Source of the DNA: Limihaloglobus sulfuriphilus
Lineage (GTDB): Bacteria > Planctomycetota > Phycisphaerae > Sedimentisphaerales > Sedimentisphaeraceae
Assembly: GCF_001999965.1 (NCBI RefSeq)
Contig: NZ_CP019646.1
Location: 2,790,001 to 2,854,000 of the forward strand
Direction: 5' to 3'
Length of the DNA stretch: 64,000 nucleotides
In this document: positions 16,844 to 25,817 of the stretch, piece by piece
How the letters are laid out: the number at the start of each line of letters is the position of its first letter
Numbering within the stretch: position 1 is the stretch's first letter
Made by a program: the position numbers and the translations under genes
The notes under the pieces: generated by a model
The model's input: the letters and a program-made list of their open reading frames with translations, nothing else
Database searches by the model: none
Told to the model about the DNA's origin: nothing

Positions 16844-17845
16844 TTAAAATTTTATAAGAGCCGAAGCCCACGTAAGGCCGGCACCGAATGCTATAAGTAT
16901 CGAGTAATCACCCTTTGTAAGAATCCCCTGACGGACGCACTCATCCAGGGCGATCGGAATAGACGCAGCTGAGGTGTTTCCGTATTTGGCGATATTGATA
17001 TAAACCTGATCTTCGCTAAGCCCCAGCCGCTTTGACGATGACTCTATAATCCTGGCGTTCATTTGATGGGGGATTATCATTTTTATCTGGCTTTTATCAA
17101 GGTCATGCGACTTTAGACAGAGATTAAACTCATCTACTATAGTCCGCACCGCGAGCTGGTAAACCTCACGCCCCTGGAGCTTCATAAACTTGTCGCTTTC
17201 ATCTTCGAGCGGTCTGCTCACCGGATATCGTGAGCCGTAGGCCTTGCAATAGAGCGACTCCCAGCCGCCGCCGTCAGCTCCGCAGTTTGTATAAAGGACG
17301 CCCTTTGATGTATCATCAGTGCGGCTGACAACCGCAGCTCCGGCACCATCGCCAAATAAAATACAGGAGGTACGTTCATTATAATCAACAATCGTGCTCA
17401 GGGTTTCAGCGCCTAAGACAAGTATATTGTTATACTTACCCATCTTAACAAACGCCTCTGCAACACTGAGCGAATACAGGAACCCGCTGCATGCGGCCTG
17501 GAGGTCGAATGCAAAGGCATTTTTCAGCCCCAGCGCCTGCTGAACAAAACAACCGGTTGAGGGAAAAACCATCTCCGGCGTTATTGTGCCTATTATAACA
17601 GCTCCGATTTCTTCCGGCCCGAGCCCTGCCATCTCCATGGCGTTGCGGCACGCCTCGATAGAAAGGTACGCAGTTGTTTCATTTTCATTCGCAATGCGGC
17701 GTTCTTTTATGCCGGTTCGTGTGGTAATCCACTCATCACTGGTGTCAACCATTTTAGAAAGGTCGGCATTTGTTAGAATTTTATCCGGCACAAATGAGCC
17801 TGTGCCGCTTATATATGCACCAAAAATTTTATTATTACTGCCCAT
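16844..17845 (-). CDS. fabH: 3-oxoacyl-[acyl-carrier-protein] synthase III
   Basis: Protein of 333 aa that starts fatty acid synthesis by condensing acetyl-CoA with malonyl-ACP. The catalytic Cys (QAACSGFLYSL), His (IIPHQMNARI) and Asn (YGNTSAASIP) are all present, as is GDGAGAAVV. The start overlaps the end of plsX by 11 bases, indicating translational coupling. The protein begins MGSNNKIFGAYISGTGSFVP, a normal KAS III start. Confidence 0.97.
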   Translation of the reverse strand: MGSNNKIFGAYISGTGSFVPDKILTNADLSKMVDTSDEWITTRTGIKERRIANENETTAYLSIEACRNAMEMAGLGPEEIGAVIIGTITPEMVFPSTGCFVQQALGLKNAFAFDLQAACSGFLYSLSVAEAFVKMGKYNNILVLGAETLSTIVDYNERTSCILFGDGAGAAVVSRTDDTSKGVLYTNCGADGGGWESLYCKAYGSRYPVSRPLEDESDKFMKLQGREVYQLAVRTIVDEFNLCLKSHDLDKSQIKMIIPHQMNARIIESSSKRLGLSEDQVYINIAKYGNTSAASIPIALDECVRQGILTKGDYSILIAFGAGLTWASALIKF

Positions 17846-18866
17846 TAGCAGCTCCCTGGTAATTCGATTTCTCTAAGAAGTCAACTATTTTTTCGTTGAG
17901 ATGTTCATTCCTCAATTTCTCTGCCGCTAATATTGCATTGCAGATACTGCGGCCCACACTCGAACCGTGACAGATAATCGAAGTTCCATTAACCCCGATA
18001 AGCTGTGCGCCGCCGTACTCATGATAGTCGTACTTTTTGAACATGACTTTAAAAGCACTCTTAAACTTGAGTGCTAAGAGTTTTATTATAATACTCTTAC
18101 AGTTTTGTATCTCTTCTTTTACAACCTTTACTATGTTGGCTATAAGCCCCTCGGAGACTTTCAAAATTATATTGCCGACAAACCCGTCGCAAACAGCAAC
18201 ATCGCAGACACCTTTAAACAGGTCATGGCCCTCTATATTTCCTATAAAGTTAAGCCGTTTATCGCCGCGTAAGAGATCTCGTGTTTTCTTTACCATCTCG
18301 TTGCCTTTGCTGTCTTCTTCGCCGACACTTATAAGGCCTATTCGGGGCTTTTCAATGTTATGCATCATCTCCATGTAAAGACTCGACATAACCGCATACT
18401 GGTAAAGGTTTATGGGTTTACATGAAACATTAGCCCCCACATCGCACACAGCCACAGGGCCGCCGGAGGTTGGCATTACAATCGTAATTCCGGGCCGGTT
18501 GACACCGGGCAGATTACGCATACGAAGCTGACATGCCGCTACACAGGCGCCTGTATTACCCGCAGACACAACCGCATCCGCCTCGCCGTTTGCGGCAAGT
18601 TTAGCCATGACTGAAATCGAGTTATCTTTCTTGTGGCGCAGCGCAATAACGGGGGACTCGTCCATGCCAATCACTTCTGATGCGTGTACAAGTTGTATCT
18701 TACCTGACTCAATATACTTAGAAGGAATTCTTTCCTTGAGAACAGATTCATCTCCAATAAGAATAATACTATCCCCATCTGGAATCTGATCAACGGCCAT
18801 CAGTGCGCCTTCTATATTGACATCAGGGGCGTTATCCCCTCCCATTGCGTCAACGGCAATACGCAT
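17835..18866 (-). CDS. plsX: Phosphate acyltransferase PlsX
   Basis: Protein of 343 aa that makes acyl-phosphate from acyl-ACP, the first step toward phosphatidic acid through PlsY. The N-terminal MRIAVDAMGGDNAPDVNIEG is diagnostic, with SAGNTGACVA, DVGANVSCKP and CDGFVGNIILK further on. It begins two bases after the rpmF stop codon and overlaps fabH by 11 bases, so the three are tightly coupled. The C-terminal tail is slightly longer than in many homologues. Confidence 0.97.
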   Translation of the reverse strand: MRIAVDAMGGDNAPDVNIEGALMAVDQIPDGDSIILIGDESVLKERIPSKYIESGKIQLVHASEVIGMDESPVIALRHKKDNSISVMAKLAANGEADAVVSAGNTGACVAACQLRMRNLPGVNRPGITIVMPTSGGPVAVCDVGANVSCKPINLYQYAVMSSLYMEMMHNIEKPRIGLISVGEEDSKGNEMVKKTRDLLRGDKRLNFIGNIEGHDLFKGVCDVAVCDGFVGNIILKVSEGLIANIVKVVKEEIQNCKSIIIKLLALKFKSAFKVMFKKYDYHEYGGAQLIGVNGTSIICHGSSVGRSICNAILAAEKLRNEHLNEKIVDFLEKSNYQGAANGQ

Positions 18867-18868
18867 CT

Positions 18869-19054
18869 TTAGTCTTCGTTCTTACTCAAATCCAGACTTA
18901 TTTTGCTGTTGTGATAGCCGCAGTTACCGCATGCAGCGTGAGGCAGCTTTGACTGGCCGCACTGACTGCACAGAGAGTAGTTCGTCGCCTTCAAAGCGTG
19001 GTGTGCTCTGCGGGTGCGAGTACGCGATTTACTGGTTTTTTTTGTTGGAAGCAT
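18869..19054 (-). CDS. rpmF: 50S ribosomal protein L32
   Basis: Protein of 61 aa beginning MLPTKKTSKSRTRTRRAHHA, with a zinc-ribbon CSQCGQ ... CGNCGYH. Most L32 proteins start MAVPK; the start here is MLPTK. It heads the fatty acid/phospholipid operon, a common bacterial arrangement that links ribosome and membrane synthesis. A sigma-70-type promoter is found about 150 bases upstream. Confidence 0.95.
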   Translation of the reverse strand: MLPTKKTSKSRTRTRRAHHALKATNYSLCSQCGQSKLPHAACGNCGYHNSKISLDLSKNED

Positions 19055-19200
19055 ATCAAATATTCTCCATATACTTATTATAAATATTACGACCGGACTT
19101 TTGTCCGGCCAGATTTTTGTTCACCTAAATTTATCTAATTAAACAACTTACGCAAAATCTTCCACTTGATTTTACGTATAAAAACTAAAAAGAATACGTC

Positions 19201-19229
19201 TTAATAGCCTAATACACGCACTTTGTCAA
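19201..19229 (-). promoter_or_regulatory. Sigma-70 promoter of the rpmF-plsX-fab operon
   Basis: On the minus strand, TTGACA (19229-19224), a 17-base spacer and TATTAA (19206-19201). The -35 is a perfect consensus, the spacing optimal. Transcription would start near 19194 and give a leader of about 140 bases before rpmF. Confidence 0.75.
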
Positions 19230-19291
19230 GATTTTTTTCTTTCTCTTAAAAAGCAAATAAACGGCACCAGACGGCAACAAATTCACAGATT

Positions 19292-20092
19292 TCATTCTGT
19301 TGCCGGCGGCGAGGCATCTTCATAGAGCTTTTGGAAAACTGCTTTGAGCCGGCCTTTGCCGTACAAATGCAAAGTATCACCGATGGCCAGCGCCAGATCC
19401 GAGCTCTGCACCGCGGCGAGAAAATCCTGTTCAAATGCCAGGCCGGGGCCTGCCATGCGGGTTGCGGCGAGATTCCCCAGCTCGATATAACCGCCGCCGA
19501 GACGTTTAAAAGAACCTGAAAAGCGGTTTACTCCGGCAAAGCCCGCCAGCCTGCCGGTGTTTGGGTCAAACTGAATATAAACACTGTCTCCGTCTGGAAT
19601 TGCATTTTTTGACCCTGCCAGGTGTTTGATTTCCCATCGCGAATTGTCGAACGGATCCGACAACACCGCAAGATGGTAATCCACCGGCTCATCCGACCCC
19701 TGGTATGACATTCTGAGCTTGCCCTCGGCGAACTCTATTGTATATAATAAGATTCTCGGATCATCTTCGCCGGGAACCTGCATTGCGAATGAGAGCATCC
19801 GCCCGTTTATCATCCACTTTACGCCATGCATATTGGAAACGTTTATCAGAACGAGATTTAAGTCCGGCGCAAGGTAAAAACCATCGTATCCGCCATCGTC
19901 CGTGAAACGTATCCATGCGCGGCCGCTGATATCATCCCACGTCACGTCGCCGCTTTTGCGTACCGGCTCTATCGGGATAACTGTCTTAGAGCTGCTCTGC
20001 TCCAATGTTTTATCGCTCTGCATCGCCTCTTCACAGCCGCCTACAAAAAGAAACGCCGGCAGAATGAGAATACATATAATAATATGTTTCAT
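19292..20092 (-). CDS. META-domain lipoprotein
   Basis: Protein of 266 aa. A lipoprotein signal peptide with lipobox LFVGGC (about residues 14-19) predicts acylation and export. An N-terminal domain (about 45-160) of unknown type is followed by a META/HslJ-like domain (about 165-260), recognised from SRWEIKHLAG, GGYIELGNLAATRMAGP and the closing GKGRLKAVF segment. Start ATG 20092 (MKHIIICILILP) gives a proper signal peptide; an upstream in-frame ATG at 20116 would spoil it. META proteins are linked to stress or motility in other bacteria, but no role is established here. Confidence 0.78.
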   Translation of the reverse strand: MKHIIICILILPAFLFVGGCEEAMQSDKTLEQSSSKTVIPIEPVRKSGDVTWDDISGRAWIRFTDDGGYDGFYLAPDLNLVLINVSNMHGVKWMINGRMLSFAMQVPGEDDPRILLYTIEFAEGKLRMSYQGSDEPVDYHLAVLSDPFDNSRWEIKHLAGSKNAIPDGDSVYIQFDPNTGRLAGFAGVNRFSGSFKRLGGGYIELGNLAATRMAGPGLAFEQDFLAAVQSSDLALAIGDTLHLYGKGRLKAVFQKLYEDASPPATE

Positions 20093-20208
20093 TGTTAAAC
20101 CTCTACGTTTATACAAATTAGAATTTAGAAATCAATAACCGCTCTATTATACATTATCAGCAAATTATTTCACCAAATCTTTAAAAAATCTTTATTTTCG
20201 ACCGACAT

Positions 20209-20231
20209 AGTGTACATTATATGTGTACACT
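20209..20231. promoter_or_regulatory. Palindromic operator of the toxin-antitoxin operon
   Basis: A perfect 8-7-8 inverted repeat, AGTGTACA-TTATATG-TGTACACT, ends 19 bases before the antitoxin ATG. Its location and symmetry are those expected for autoregulation by an antitoxin dimer. The TATAT core in the spacer may be part of the -10 region. Confidence 0.65.
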
Positions 20232-20250
20232 TAACAGAAAGGATACACTT

Positions 20251-20496
20251 ATGAAAGCCTCAATTTTAGACATGAGAAAACACATGAGCAAGGTGCTTGC
20301 CGCTCTGGACAATAATGAAACAGTAAAGCTGACCTATAGAGGAAAAGAAAAGGCCAAAATAATCCCCACAACTACACGCCGGACAACAGACCTGACAAGC
20401 AGCGAGGCATTTGGGCTCTGGGCCGACAAATTTGATGACGATGATGTCGAAAAAGTTGTCAGGGAAATCAGAAAGGGACGCCTCGATGCTTTTTGA
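20251..20496 (+). CDS. Phd/YefM-type antitoxin
   Basis: Protein of 81 aa starting MKASILDMRKHMSKVLAALD, with the Phd/YefM fold pattern (ETVKLTYRGKEKAKIIP) in the first 50 residues and an acidic C-terminal tail that would wrap the toxin. AAAGGA precedes ATG 20251; the earlier in-frame ATG lies inside the operator and is unlikely. It overlaps the PIN toxin by 11 bases. It should neutralise the toxin and repress the operon through the palindrome upstream. Confidence 0.85.
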   Translation: MKASILDMRKHMSKVLAALDNNETVKLTYRGKEKAKIIPTTTRRTTDLTSSEAFGLWADKFDDDDVEKVVREIRKGRLDAF

Positions 20497-20863
20497 CACA
20501 GATATTCTCATATGGTATCTTCGAGGCAGCTCAAAAGCCGCGAAGGTTATTGAGGACACTTCAGAGAGGCAGATATCAACAGTAGTGTACATGGAACTCC
20601 TGCAGGGTGCCAGAGACAAAAAAGAAATTAAAATAATCCGGGCATTTCTTAAAGACGCGGGTTTTGAAATACTTCCTCTAACAGAAAATATCGGACACAG
20701 AGCCAGTGTTTACATGGAAGAATACTGCTTAAAATCAGGTATGTGCATGGCCGATGCGCTGCTTGCTTCTACTGCGGTAGAAAACCAGCTGGCGATTATC
20801 ACCGCCAACCGCAAACATTATAAAGCCATAACAGAATTAGAATTAAAAGTGTTCCGGCCCTGA
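20486..20863 (+). CDS. PIN-domain ribonuclease toxin (VapC-like)
   Basis: Protein of 125 aa, normal VapC length. The acidic metal-binding residues of PIN nucleases are visible: D in LFDTDILIWYLRG, E in VYMELLQGAR, D in MADALLASTA, and the late IITANRKHY segment. ATG 20486 lies within the antitoxin gene (11-base overlap), giving coupled translation. VapC toxins cleave tRNA or rRNA and stop growth when not bound by antitoxin; the target here is unknown. Confidence 0.88.
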   Translation: MLFDTDILIWYLRGSSKAAKVIEDTSERQISTVVYMELLQGARDKKEIKIIRAFLKDAGFEILPLTENIGHRASVYMEEYCLKSGMCMADALLASTAVENQLAIITANRKHYKAITELELKVFRP

Positions 20864-20918
20864 AAATGAAAAATAAATCATTGAATATAAGGACAAATCC
20901 GCGAAAAACGTTATCATA

Positions 20919-21596
20919 ATGGCCATGATAACAGCTTACGGAAAGAAATTTGACTTTAACGCCGTCATGGCCGCCCTTTTAAAGGCGATGCCCGGCTATG
21001 ATGTGCCTATTGTTACACTTATAGCGGTACAGGAAAAGGACCCGTTCAAAATACTTATGTCCGCCATCCTATCCACCCGCACAAAAGATGAGACGACCGC
21101 CGCGGGCTCGCAGCGGCTATTCGCCAAAGCCCCGAATGCCGAATCGCTCAACAGCCTCCCGCTAAAACAGATCGAAAAGCTGATATACCCGATCGGCTTC
21201 TACCGCAACAAGGCGATTGCCGTCAAATCCGCGGCTAAGCGGATACTCGAGCAGCACGGCGGCAAGGTTCCCGAGACATTGGAAGAGCTGCTGGCTTTCG
21301 ACGGTGTCGGCCGCAAGGTGGCAAACCTGGTTCTCGGCGAAGCGTTCGCCACGCCGGCGATATGCGTGGATATACACGTTCACCGAATCAGCAACCGTAT
21401 GGGGATTATCAAGACCACAGACCCGCACAAAACCGAGCTGGACCTGGAGAAAATCCTGCCGCGTAAACACTGGATCCGATACAACACCTGCCTGGTAGCC
21501 CACGGCCAGCACACCTGCAAGCCGATATCGCCATTCTGCTCACAGTGCGTCATAAAAGACCACTGCAAACGCGTCGGCGTCGAGAGGAGCAGATAA
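20919..21596 (+). CDS. nth: Endonuclease III
   Basis: DNA glycosylase/AP lyase of 225 aa that removes oxidised pyrimidines. The helix-hairpin-helix with catalytic lysine is LLAFDGVGRKVANLVLG (K133) and the catalytic aspartate is D151 in VDIHVHRISNR. The C-terminal [4Fe-4S] loop has the exact C-X6-C-X2-C-X5-C spacing (CKPISPFCSQCVIKDHC). ATG 20919 and 20925 are both possible; no ribosome-binding site stands out. It is followed after 9 bases by a TIGR02757 gene, with which it is probably co-transcribed. Confidence 0.94.
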   Translation: MAMITAYGKKFDFNAVMAALLKAMPGYDVPIVTLIAVQEKDPFKILMSAILSTRTKDETTAAGSQRLFAKAPNAESLNSLPLKQIEKLIYPIGFYRNKAIAVKSAAKRILEQHGGKVPETLEELLAFDGVGRKVANLVLGEAFATPAICVDIHVHRISNRMGIIKTTDPHKTELDLEKILPRKHWIRYNTCLVAHGQHTCKPISPFCSQCVIKDHCKRVGVERSR

Positions 21597-21605
21597 GAAG
21601 GGAAT

Positions 21606-22451
21606 ATGAACCGGATATCTAACAATCTGCCGCAAATACTTGAATCGCTTTACCATACTTACAACCGCAGGGAGTATATCGCCAGTGATCCGGAGGAATT
21701 CATCTACGAATATCCAGAGCCGGCGGATATGGAGACTGTCGGGTTTATAGCGTGCTGTTTCGCTTATGGACGCGTGGCGCAGTTCAAGAAGGCTTTGCGG
21801 TTTGTGTTTGAGCAGATGGGCACATCGCCCGCCGCGTTCGTACACGATTTCAGGCAGAATCAGCGGAAAAGGTTCGCCGGCTTCAAGCACCGGTTCAACA
21901 CGGAAAATGACCTGTGCGACATGCTGACGGCTCTGAGGCACATTCTGCGTGAGCACGGCAGCATTGAGAGCTTCTTCGCCGGCTTCTACAAAGAAACAGA
22001 TGCCAACATTATACCGGCAATGACAGGTTTTTGCGGCGAGTTCGCACGGCTTCGAGAGCGGCTGTGCAAATCTCCGGCTGACAGGGGTTTTGGATATCTG
22101 ATACCCGACCCTGCTAAGAAAAGCCCCTGCAAGCGGATGAACATGTACCTGCGATGGATGGTCCGCGATGACGCGGTTGACCCGGGACTGTGGAAGAGCA
22201 TACCGGCATCAAAGCTGATTGTGCCGATGGACACGCACCTGGCGCGTATCACCGGAATACTCGGTTTTCACGCGGCAAAGACAGTAAATCTCAAAACCGC
22301 GGTTGAAGTAACCGGCGAATTTGCCAGAATCTGCCCCGAAGACCCGGTGAAATACGATTTCTGCCTCAGCCGCATCGGCATAGTAGAGGGCTGCACCGGC
22401 AAGCCCTCAGAATTCTGTCCAAAATGCGGCCTGAACCCCTTCTGTGGATAA
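21606..22451 (+). CDS. TIGR02757/DUF2400 family protein
   Basis: Protein of 281 aa. Family features are the early YNRREYIASDPEEFIYEYP, RFAGFKHRFN, RMNMYLRWMVRDD (the KRLnmflRWMVR signature), and a C-terminal cysteine cluster CPKCGLNPFCG. The overall fold is predicted to resemble helix-hairpin-helix DNA glycosylases, consistent with its location right after nth, but no activity is established. AAGGGA precedes the ATG. Confidence 0.85.
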   Translation: MNRISNNLPQILESLYHTYNRREYIASDPEEFIYEYPEPADMETVGFIACCFAYGRVAQFKKALRFVFEQMGTSPAAFVHDFRQNQRKRFAGFKHRFNTENDLCDMLTALRHILREHGSIESFFAGFYKETDANIIPAMTGFCGEFARLRERLCKSPADRGFGYLIPDPAKKSPCKRMNMYLRWMVRDDAVDPGLWKSIPASKLIVPMDTHLARITGILGFHAAKTVNLKTAVEVTGEFARICPEDPVKYDFCLSRIGIVEGCTGKPSEFCPKCGLNPFCG

Positions 22452-22755
22452 GAACGGATATTTTGAAAGGCCAACTTTGCATGTAGATTAATCCTTAGTC
22501 ATGCCCGTATGCTCCCTGGCACTGTTTATGTGAGATAATTTGTTACCAGAAAGTCTGGAGGATAGTTGTATAATTCTATAGTTTAGTATATACTGATTGT
22601 TTCAGCGGAAAAAATTAACAGTTATTCAGTCGGCAAAAGATTTTTTTGAACACAAAGTCCAATTAGCGACAACAGTGATTACAGACGTATTTTGTTAATC
22701 CCCACTGTTTTGCTATGTTTTCTAAATCATTTATTTAACTAAGGTTTTAGTTATT
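22452..22755. other. Intergenic region with small palindromes upstream of the sensor kinase
   Basis: This 304-base gap has no gene. It contains CCAGA-AAG-TCTGG (22546-22558), a TATAAT (22569-22574) and the perfect palindrome AGTATATACT (22585-22594). They may form the promoter/operator region of the two-component genes. No convincing -35 or sigma-54 element was found. Confidence 0.35.
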
Positions 22756-24216
22756 ATGAAAGTTACTTTAAAATTTGTTATAGTGCTGATAGTTGTGCTG
22801 TTTGCTATCCGCACATTTGAAGGTTTTCTGACAGTTAAACGGGAAACCAAACGCCTTAACACTGATATTCAACGCGATGCTTTGTTGTTGAAAAACATAA
22901 TAACTGCTTCGGTTCAAAGCACGTGGGTGTCGAACGGCCGTGAACAAGCGATAAAACTGACCGACAAGTTCAATATGGACGAACACCCAATTCATATTTC
23001 ATGGAAACCATTTGAAGGACATGATGGCCTCAATAGCCAATTTGACGAGGGCACATTAAACAAGCTGAAAAACGGTGAAACCGTATCCTTACGTCAGCAA
23101 CGAAGCAAAAGAGGAAAAGTCCAATATTTTTTCATCCCCCTGGATATTCCGCAAGCGGATGGAGTTATTCAACTGGCCGAGACATTAAATGAGAGGAGCA
23201 GATATCTTCAGAATGCGTGGACTCGCGAAGCGATTGCCGGCAGTATGGCTTTCTCTCTAAGCGGTGCCGTTATGTTCCTGTTGGGATTTGCCATAATAGG
23301 TCGCCCGCTAAACAAACTTCAGGACCGGATTAAAGGTATTGGTGAAGGAGATATGGAAAGCAGGCTTGTGCTTCGTGGACACGACGAACTAACGGCACTT
23401 GCCGGCTGCCTGAATGATATGTGCACAAAACTTCATACAGCCTGGCAACGAGAGATAACCGAAACAAAGAAACGTATTGCAATCATGGAACAGATGCGGC
23501 ATATGGATCGCCTTACAACGATTGGAAGACTTGCTTCAGGTGTTGCACACGAACTAGGGACACCCTTAAACGTAATAAGCGGACGTGCAGGAATGATCAA
23601 AGATCGCGTAGAAATCCTCAAAAACGAACAGATTCAAGATAACGCCGAAAAAATAAAATTGCAGGCAATGCGAATGACAAATATCATCCGTCACCTACTT
23701 GATTTCGCCAGACAGACCCCTCCAAAACGAGTTAAAACCAATGGGGGCGATGTGGTTCGCCAGGCAGTAGAATTGGTAAACTGCCTTGGCTATAAGGCCA
23801 ACGCCCGAATGAAACTACCACAAGATACTTCTTCGCTTGTGGTAGATATCGACCCCGTACAGATTCAGCAGGTAGCTACGAACCTGATTGAAAACGCTCT
23901 ACAGGCAATGCCCGAAGGGGGCAATGTTTTTGTAACTGTAAAATCTGTACCAGCCAGTCCGCCCGAAGGAGTGGAAAGTCATAAAGGGCATTTTCTGCAA
24001 ATTACAGTAAAAGATCACGGCATAGGCATTTCTGACGAATATCTAGATAAAATATTCGACCCTTTCTTTACCACCAAAGAAGTAGGAAACGGCACGGGCC
24101 TGGGGTTGTCCATAACATACGGCATCGTTAGAGAACACAGCGGCTGGATCGATGTAATGAGTGAAGAAGGCAAAGGAAGCTGTTTTACCGTGTATATTCC
24201 GCAGGAGTTTTTATGA
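22756..24216 (+). CDS. Membrane sensor histidine kinase (NtrB/AtoS-like)
   Basis: Protein of 486 aa. A first membrane segment (about 4-20), an extracytoplasmic domain of about 130 residues, a second membrane segment (about 160-182), HAMP (about 183-235), HisKA with phospho-acceptor H265 (ASGVAHELGTPLNV), and HATPase with N box NLIENALQAMP, G1 DHGIGI and G2 GTGLGLS. It overlaps the response regulator gene by 4 bases. The signal sensed is unknown. The pair probably controls the sigma-54 promoter at 25746. Confidence 0.94.
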   Translation: MKVTLKFVIVLIVVLFAIRTFEGFLTVKRETKRLNTDIQRDALLLKNIITASVQSTWVSNGREQAIKLTDKFNMDEHPIHISWKPFEGHDGLNSQFDEGTLNKLKNGETVSLRQQRSKRGKVQYFFIPLDIPQADGVIQLAETLNERSRYLQNAWTREAIAGSMAFSLSGAVMFLLGFAIIGRPLNKLQDRIKGIGEGDMESRLVLRGHDELTALAGCLNDMCTKLHTAWQREITETKKRIAIMEQMRHMDRLTTIGRLASGVAHELGTPLNVISGRAGMIKDRVEILKNEQIQDNAEKIKLQAMRMTNIIRHLLDFARQTPPKRVKTNGGDVVRQAVELVNCLGYKANARMKLPQDTSSLVVDIDPVQIQQVATNLIENALQAMPEGGNVFVTVKSVPASPPEGVESHKGHFLQITVKDHGIGISDEYLDKIFDPFFTTKEVGNGTGLGLSITYGIVREHSGWIDVMSEEGKGSCFTVYIPQEFL

Positions 24217-25574
24217 TGTCAGGACACATTCTTATTGTTGATGATGATCAGGACATGTGCGAAATGCTGCATGACGATCTAACCCAGAGAGGCCACCGTG
24301 TTCAATGGCACACCAGTTCGGAAAGGGCTTTTGAGACATTCATGCGTGAGTCTTTTGATACAGTCATAACCGACTTAAAGATGCCGGGACTCAACGGTAT
24401 TGATTTCTGCAATCGACTCTCTAAGAACCGCCCCGATGTACCCGTAATTGTGATTACCGCTTTTGGCACTCTTAATACAGCTGTTGAGGCAATCCGGGCA
24501 GGAGCCTATGACTTTGTAACAAAACCAATAGAAACAGATCTGCTTAACATTGTTATCAACAGGGCATTAAAACATCGCTCGCTTCAGGAACAGGTTACGT
24601 TTCTAAAAAAACAAAACCGCAGAAACGCGGAGGATTTTGGCGAGTTTATAGGCAGAAGTCCGGCCATGGAACGGTTATTTGATCAGATATCCCGTATCGC
24701 CGACCAGCAGGTACCGGTTTTGATTACCGGTGAATCCGGAACAGGTAAGGAATTAGTTGCCCGTGCTTTGCATCGTCACAGTAAACGTCGAAAAGCCTCT
24801 TTTATCCCTGTTAATTGTGCTGCCCTGCCCGGAATGCTGCTGGAAAGCGAATTATTCGGCCACGCACAGGGTGCTTTTACAGACGCCCGCTCAGACAGAC
24901 GAGGTCTGTTTACGGAAGCAAATGGAGGCTCTTTATTTCTAGATGAAATCGCTGAAATCCCGCTGGAACTTCAGCCAAAACTTTTGCGGGCGGTTGAAAC
25001 AGGCTCGGTTCGTCCTATTGGTGAAAATATGGAACTAAAGTCAAATGTGAGGATTATCGCGGCAACTAACCGTGATCTGGAAGCTGCTGTAGAAGAAGGG
25101 ATATTCAGAGAAGACCTGTTTTTCCGCATCAATGTTGTAAGGCTCATTGTTCCGCCTCTTAGGGCACGCGGCAGAGACATCCTGCTTCTGGCCCAGTATT
25201 TCCTTCAAACTATTGCGCAACGCGACGAGAAATCAGTAAAAGGTCTTTCTCCCTCTACGGCTGAAAAACTGTTAGCTTATAGTTGGCCGGGCAATGTTCG
25301 AGAACTCCGAAATGCCATGGAACATGCGCTGGCGCTGACACGATTCGAAGAAGTTGTCGTCGAAGACTTGCCTGATAAAATCAGAAACTACAAGAGTTCA
25401 CAAGTTGTTCTTGGGGGCAGCAATCCGGACGAACTGCTCACTCTGGAAGACGTTGAACGGCAATATGTTGATTATGTTTTAAAAGCAGCAAACGGCAATA
25501 AAAGTGTTGCCGCACGTATCCTGGGACTTGGACGGCGCACGTTGTATCGCAAGCTGGAAAATTGGGGTATTTAA
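24213..25574 (+). CDS. NtrC-family sigma-54 response regulator
   Basis: Protein of 453 aa: receiver with phospho-acceptor D54 (VITDLKMPG), AAA+ domain with Walker A GESGTGKE (173-180), GAFTDA at 220-225 in place of the common GAFTGA, Walker B GGSLFLDEIAE, R-finger region FREDLFFRINVVRL, and a Fis-type HTH at the C-terminus (NKSVAARILGLGRRTLYRKL). The start overlaps the kinase stop by 4 bases. It activates sigma-54 promoters on phosphorylation; a matching promoter lies 170 bp downstream. Confidence 0.95.
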   Translation: MMSGHILIVDDDQDMCEMLHDDLTQRGHRVQWHTSSERAFETFMRESFDTVITDLKMPGLNGIDFCNRLSKNRPDVPVIVITAFGTLNTAVEAIRAGAYDFVTKPIETDLLNIVINRALKHRSLQEQVTFLKKQNRRNAEDFGEFIGRSPAMERLFDQISRIADQQVPVLITGESGTGKELVARALHRHSKRRKASFIPVNCAALPGMLLESELFGHAQGAFTDARSDRRGLFTEANGGSLFLDEIAEIPLELQPKLLRAVETGSVRPIGENMELKSNVRIIAATNRDLEAAVEEGIFREDLFFRINVVRLIVPPLRARGRDILLLAQYFLQTIAQRDEKSVKGLSPSTAEKLLAYSWPGNVRELRNAMEHALALTRFEEVVVEDLPDKIRNYKSSQVVLGGSNPDELLTLEDVERQYVDYVLKAANGNKSVAARILGLGRRTLYRKLENWGI

Positions 25575-25611
25575 GTAAACTGGATTTTCAACCTTTTGGT
25601 GCGCGCTATAA

Positions 25612-25634
25612 TGTCACAGTGTGCCGCCATGACA
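25612..25634. promoter_or_regulatory. Possible upstream activator site for the NtrC-like regulator
   Basis: TGTCA-N13-TGACA forms an inverted repeat 112 bp upstream of the sigma-54 promoter at 25746. Nested TGTG/CACA symmetry is also visible. Location fits an enhancer for the regulator encoded just upstream. Only one site is seen, so confidence is low. Confidence 0.35.
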
Positions 25635-25745
25635 CAGCACAAATCACCACTCCCTGCACACATTTCACTTCAATAAATTTTTCTCATTTAATAAACTCCC
25701 TGACAGCAGAGACTTATATTTACCGCGGCCATCTCCGGCATGCTT

Positions 25746-25761
25746 TGGCATAAATGTTGCT
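25746..25761 (+). promoter_or_regulatory. Sigma-54 promoter for the receiver/enzyme I operon
   Basis: TGGCAT-AAATG-TTGCT differs from consensus TGGCAC-N5-TTGCW at one position. GG is at 25747-25748 and GC at 25759-25760, with the required 10 bases between. It starts 170 bp after a sigma-54 activator gene and would produce a leader of about 45 bases before the receiver gene. Confidence 0.75.
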
Positions 25762-25817
25762 CATTGTTAACGTAAAGAAATTATATATTTTTTGTATGTT
25801 AGCCAAGGATGCAAAAT

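Noticed and set aside
25562-25753. 63-codon frame overlapping the end of the NtrC-like gene
   Set aside because: It spans the sigma-54 promoter region and has no start signals; regulatory DNA is the better reading.
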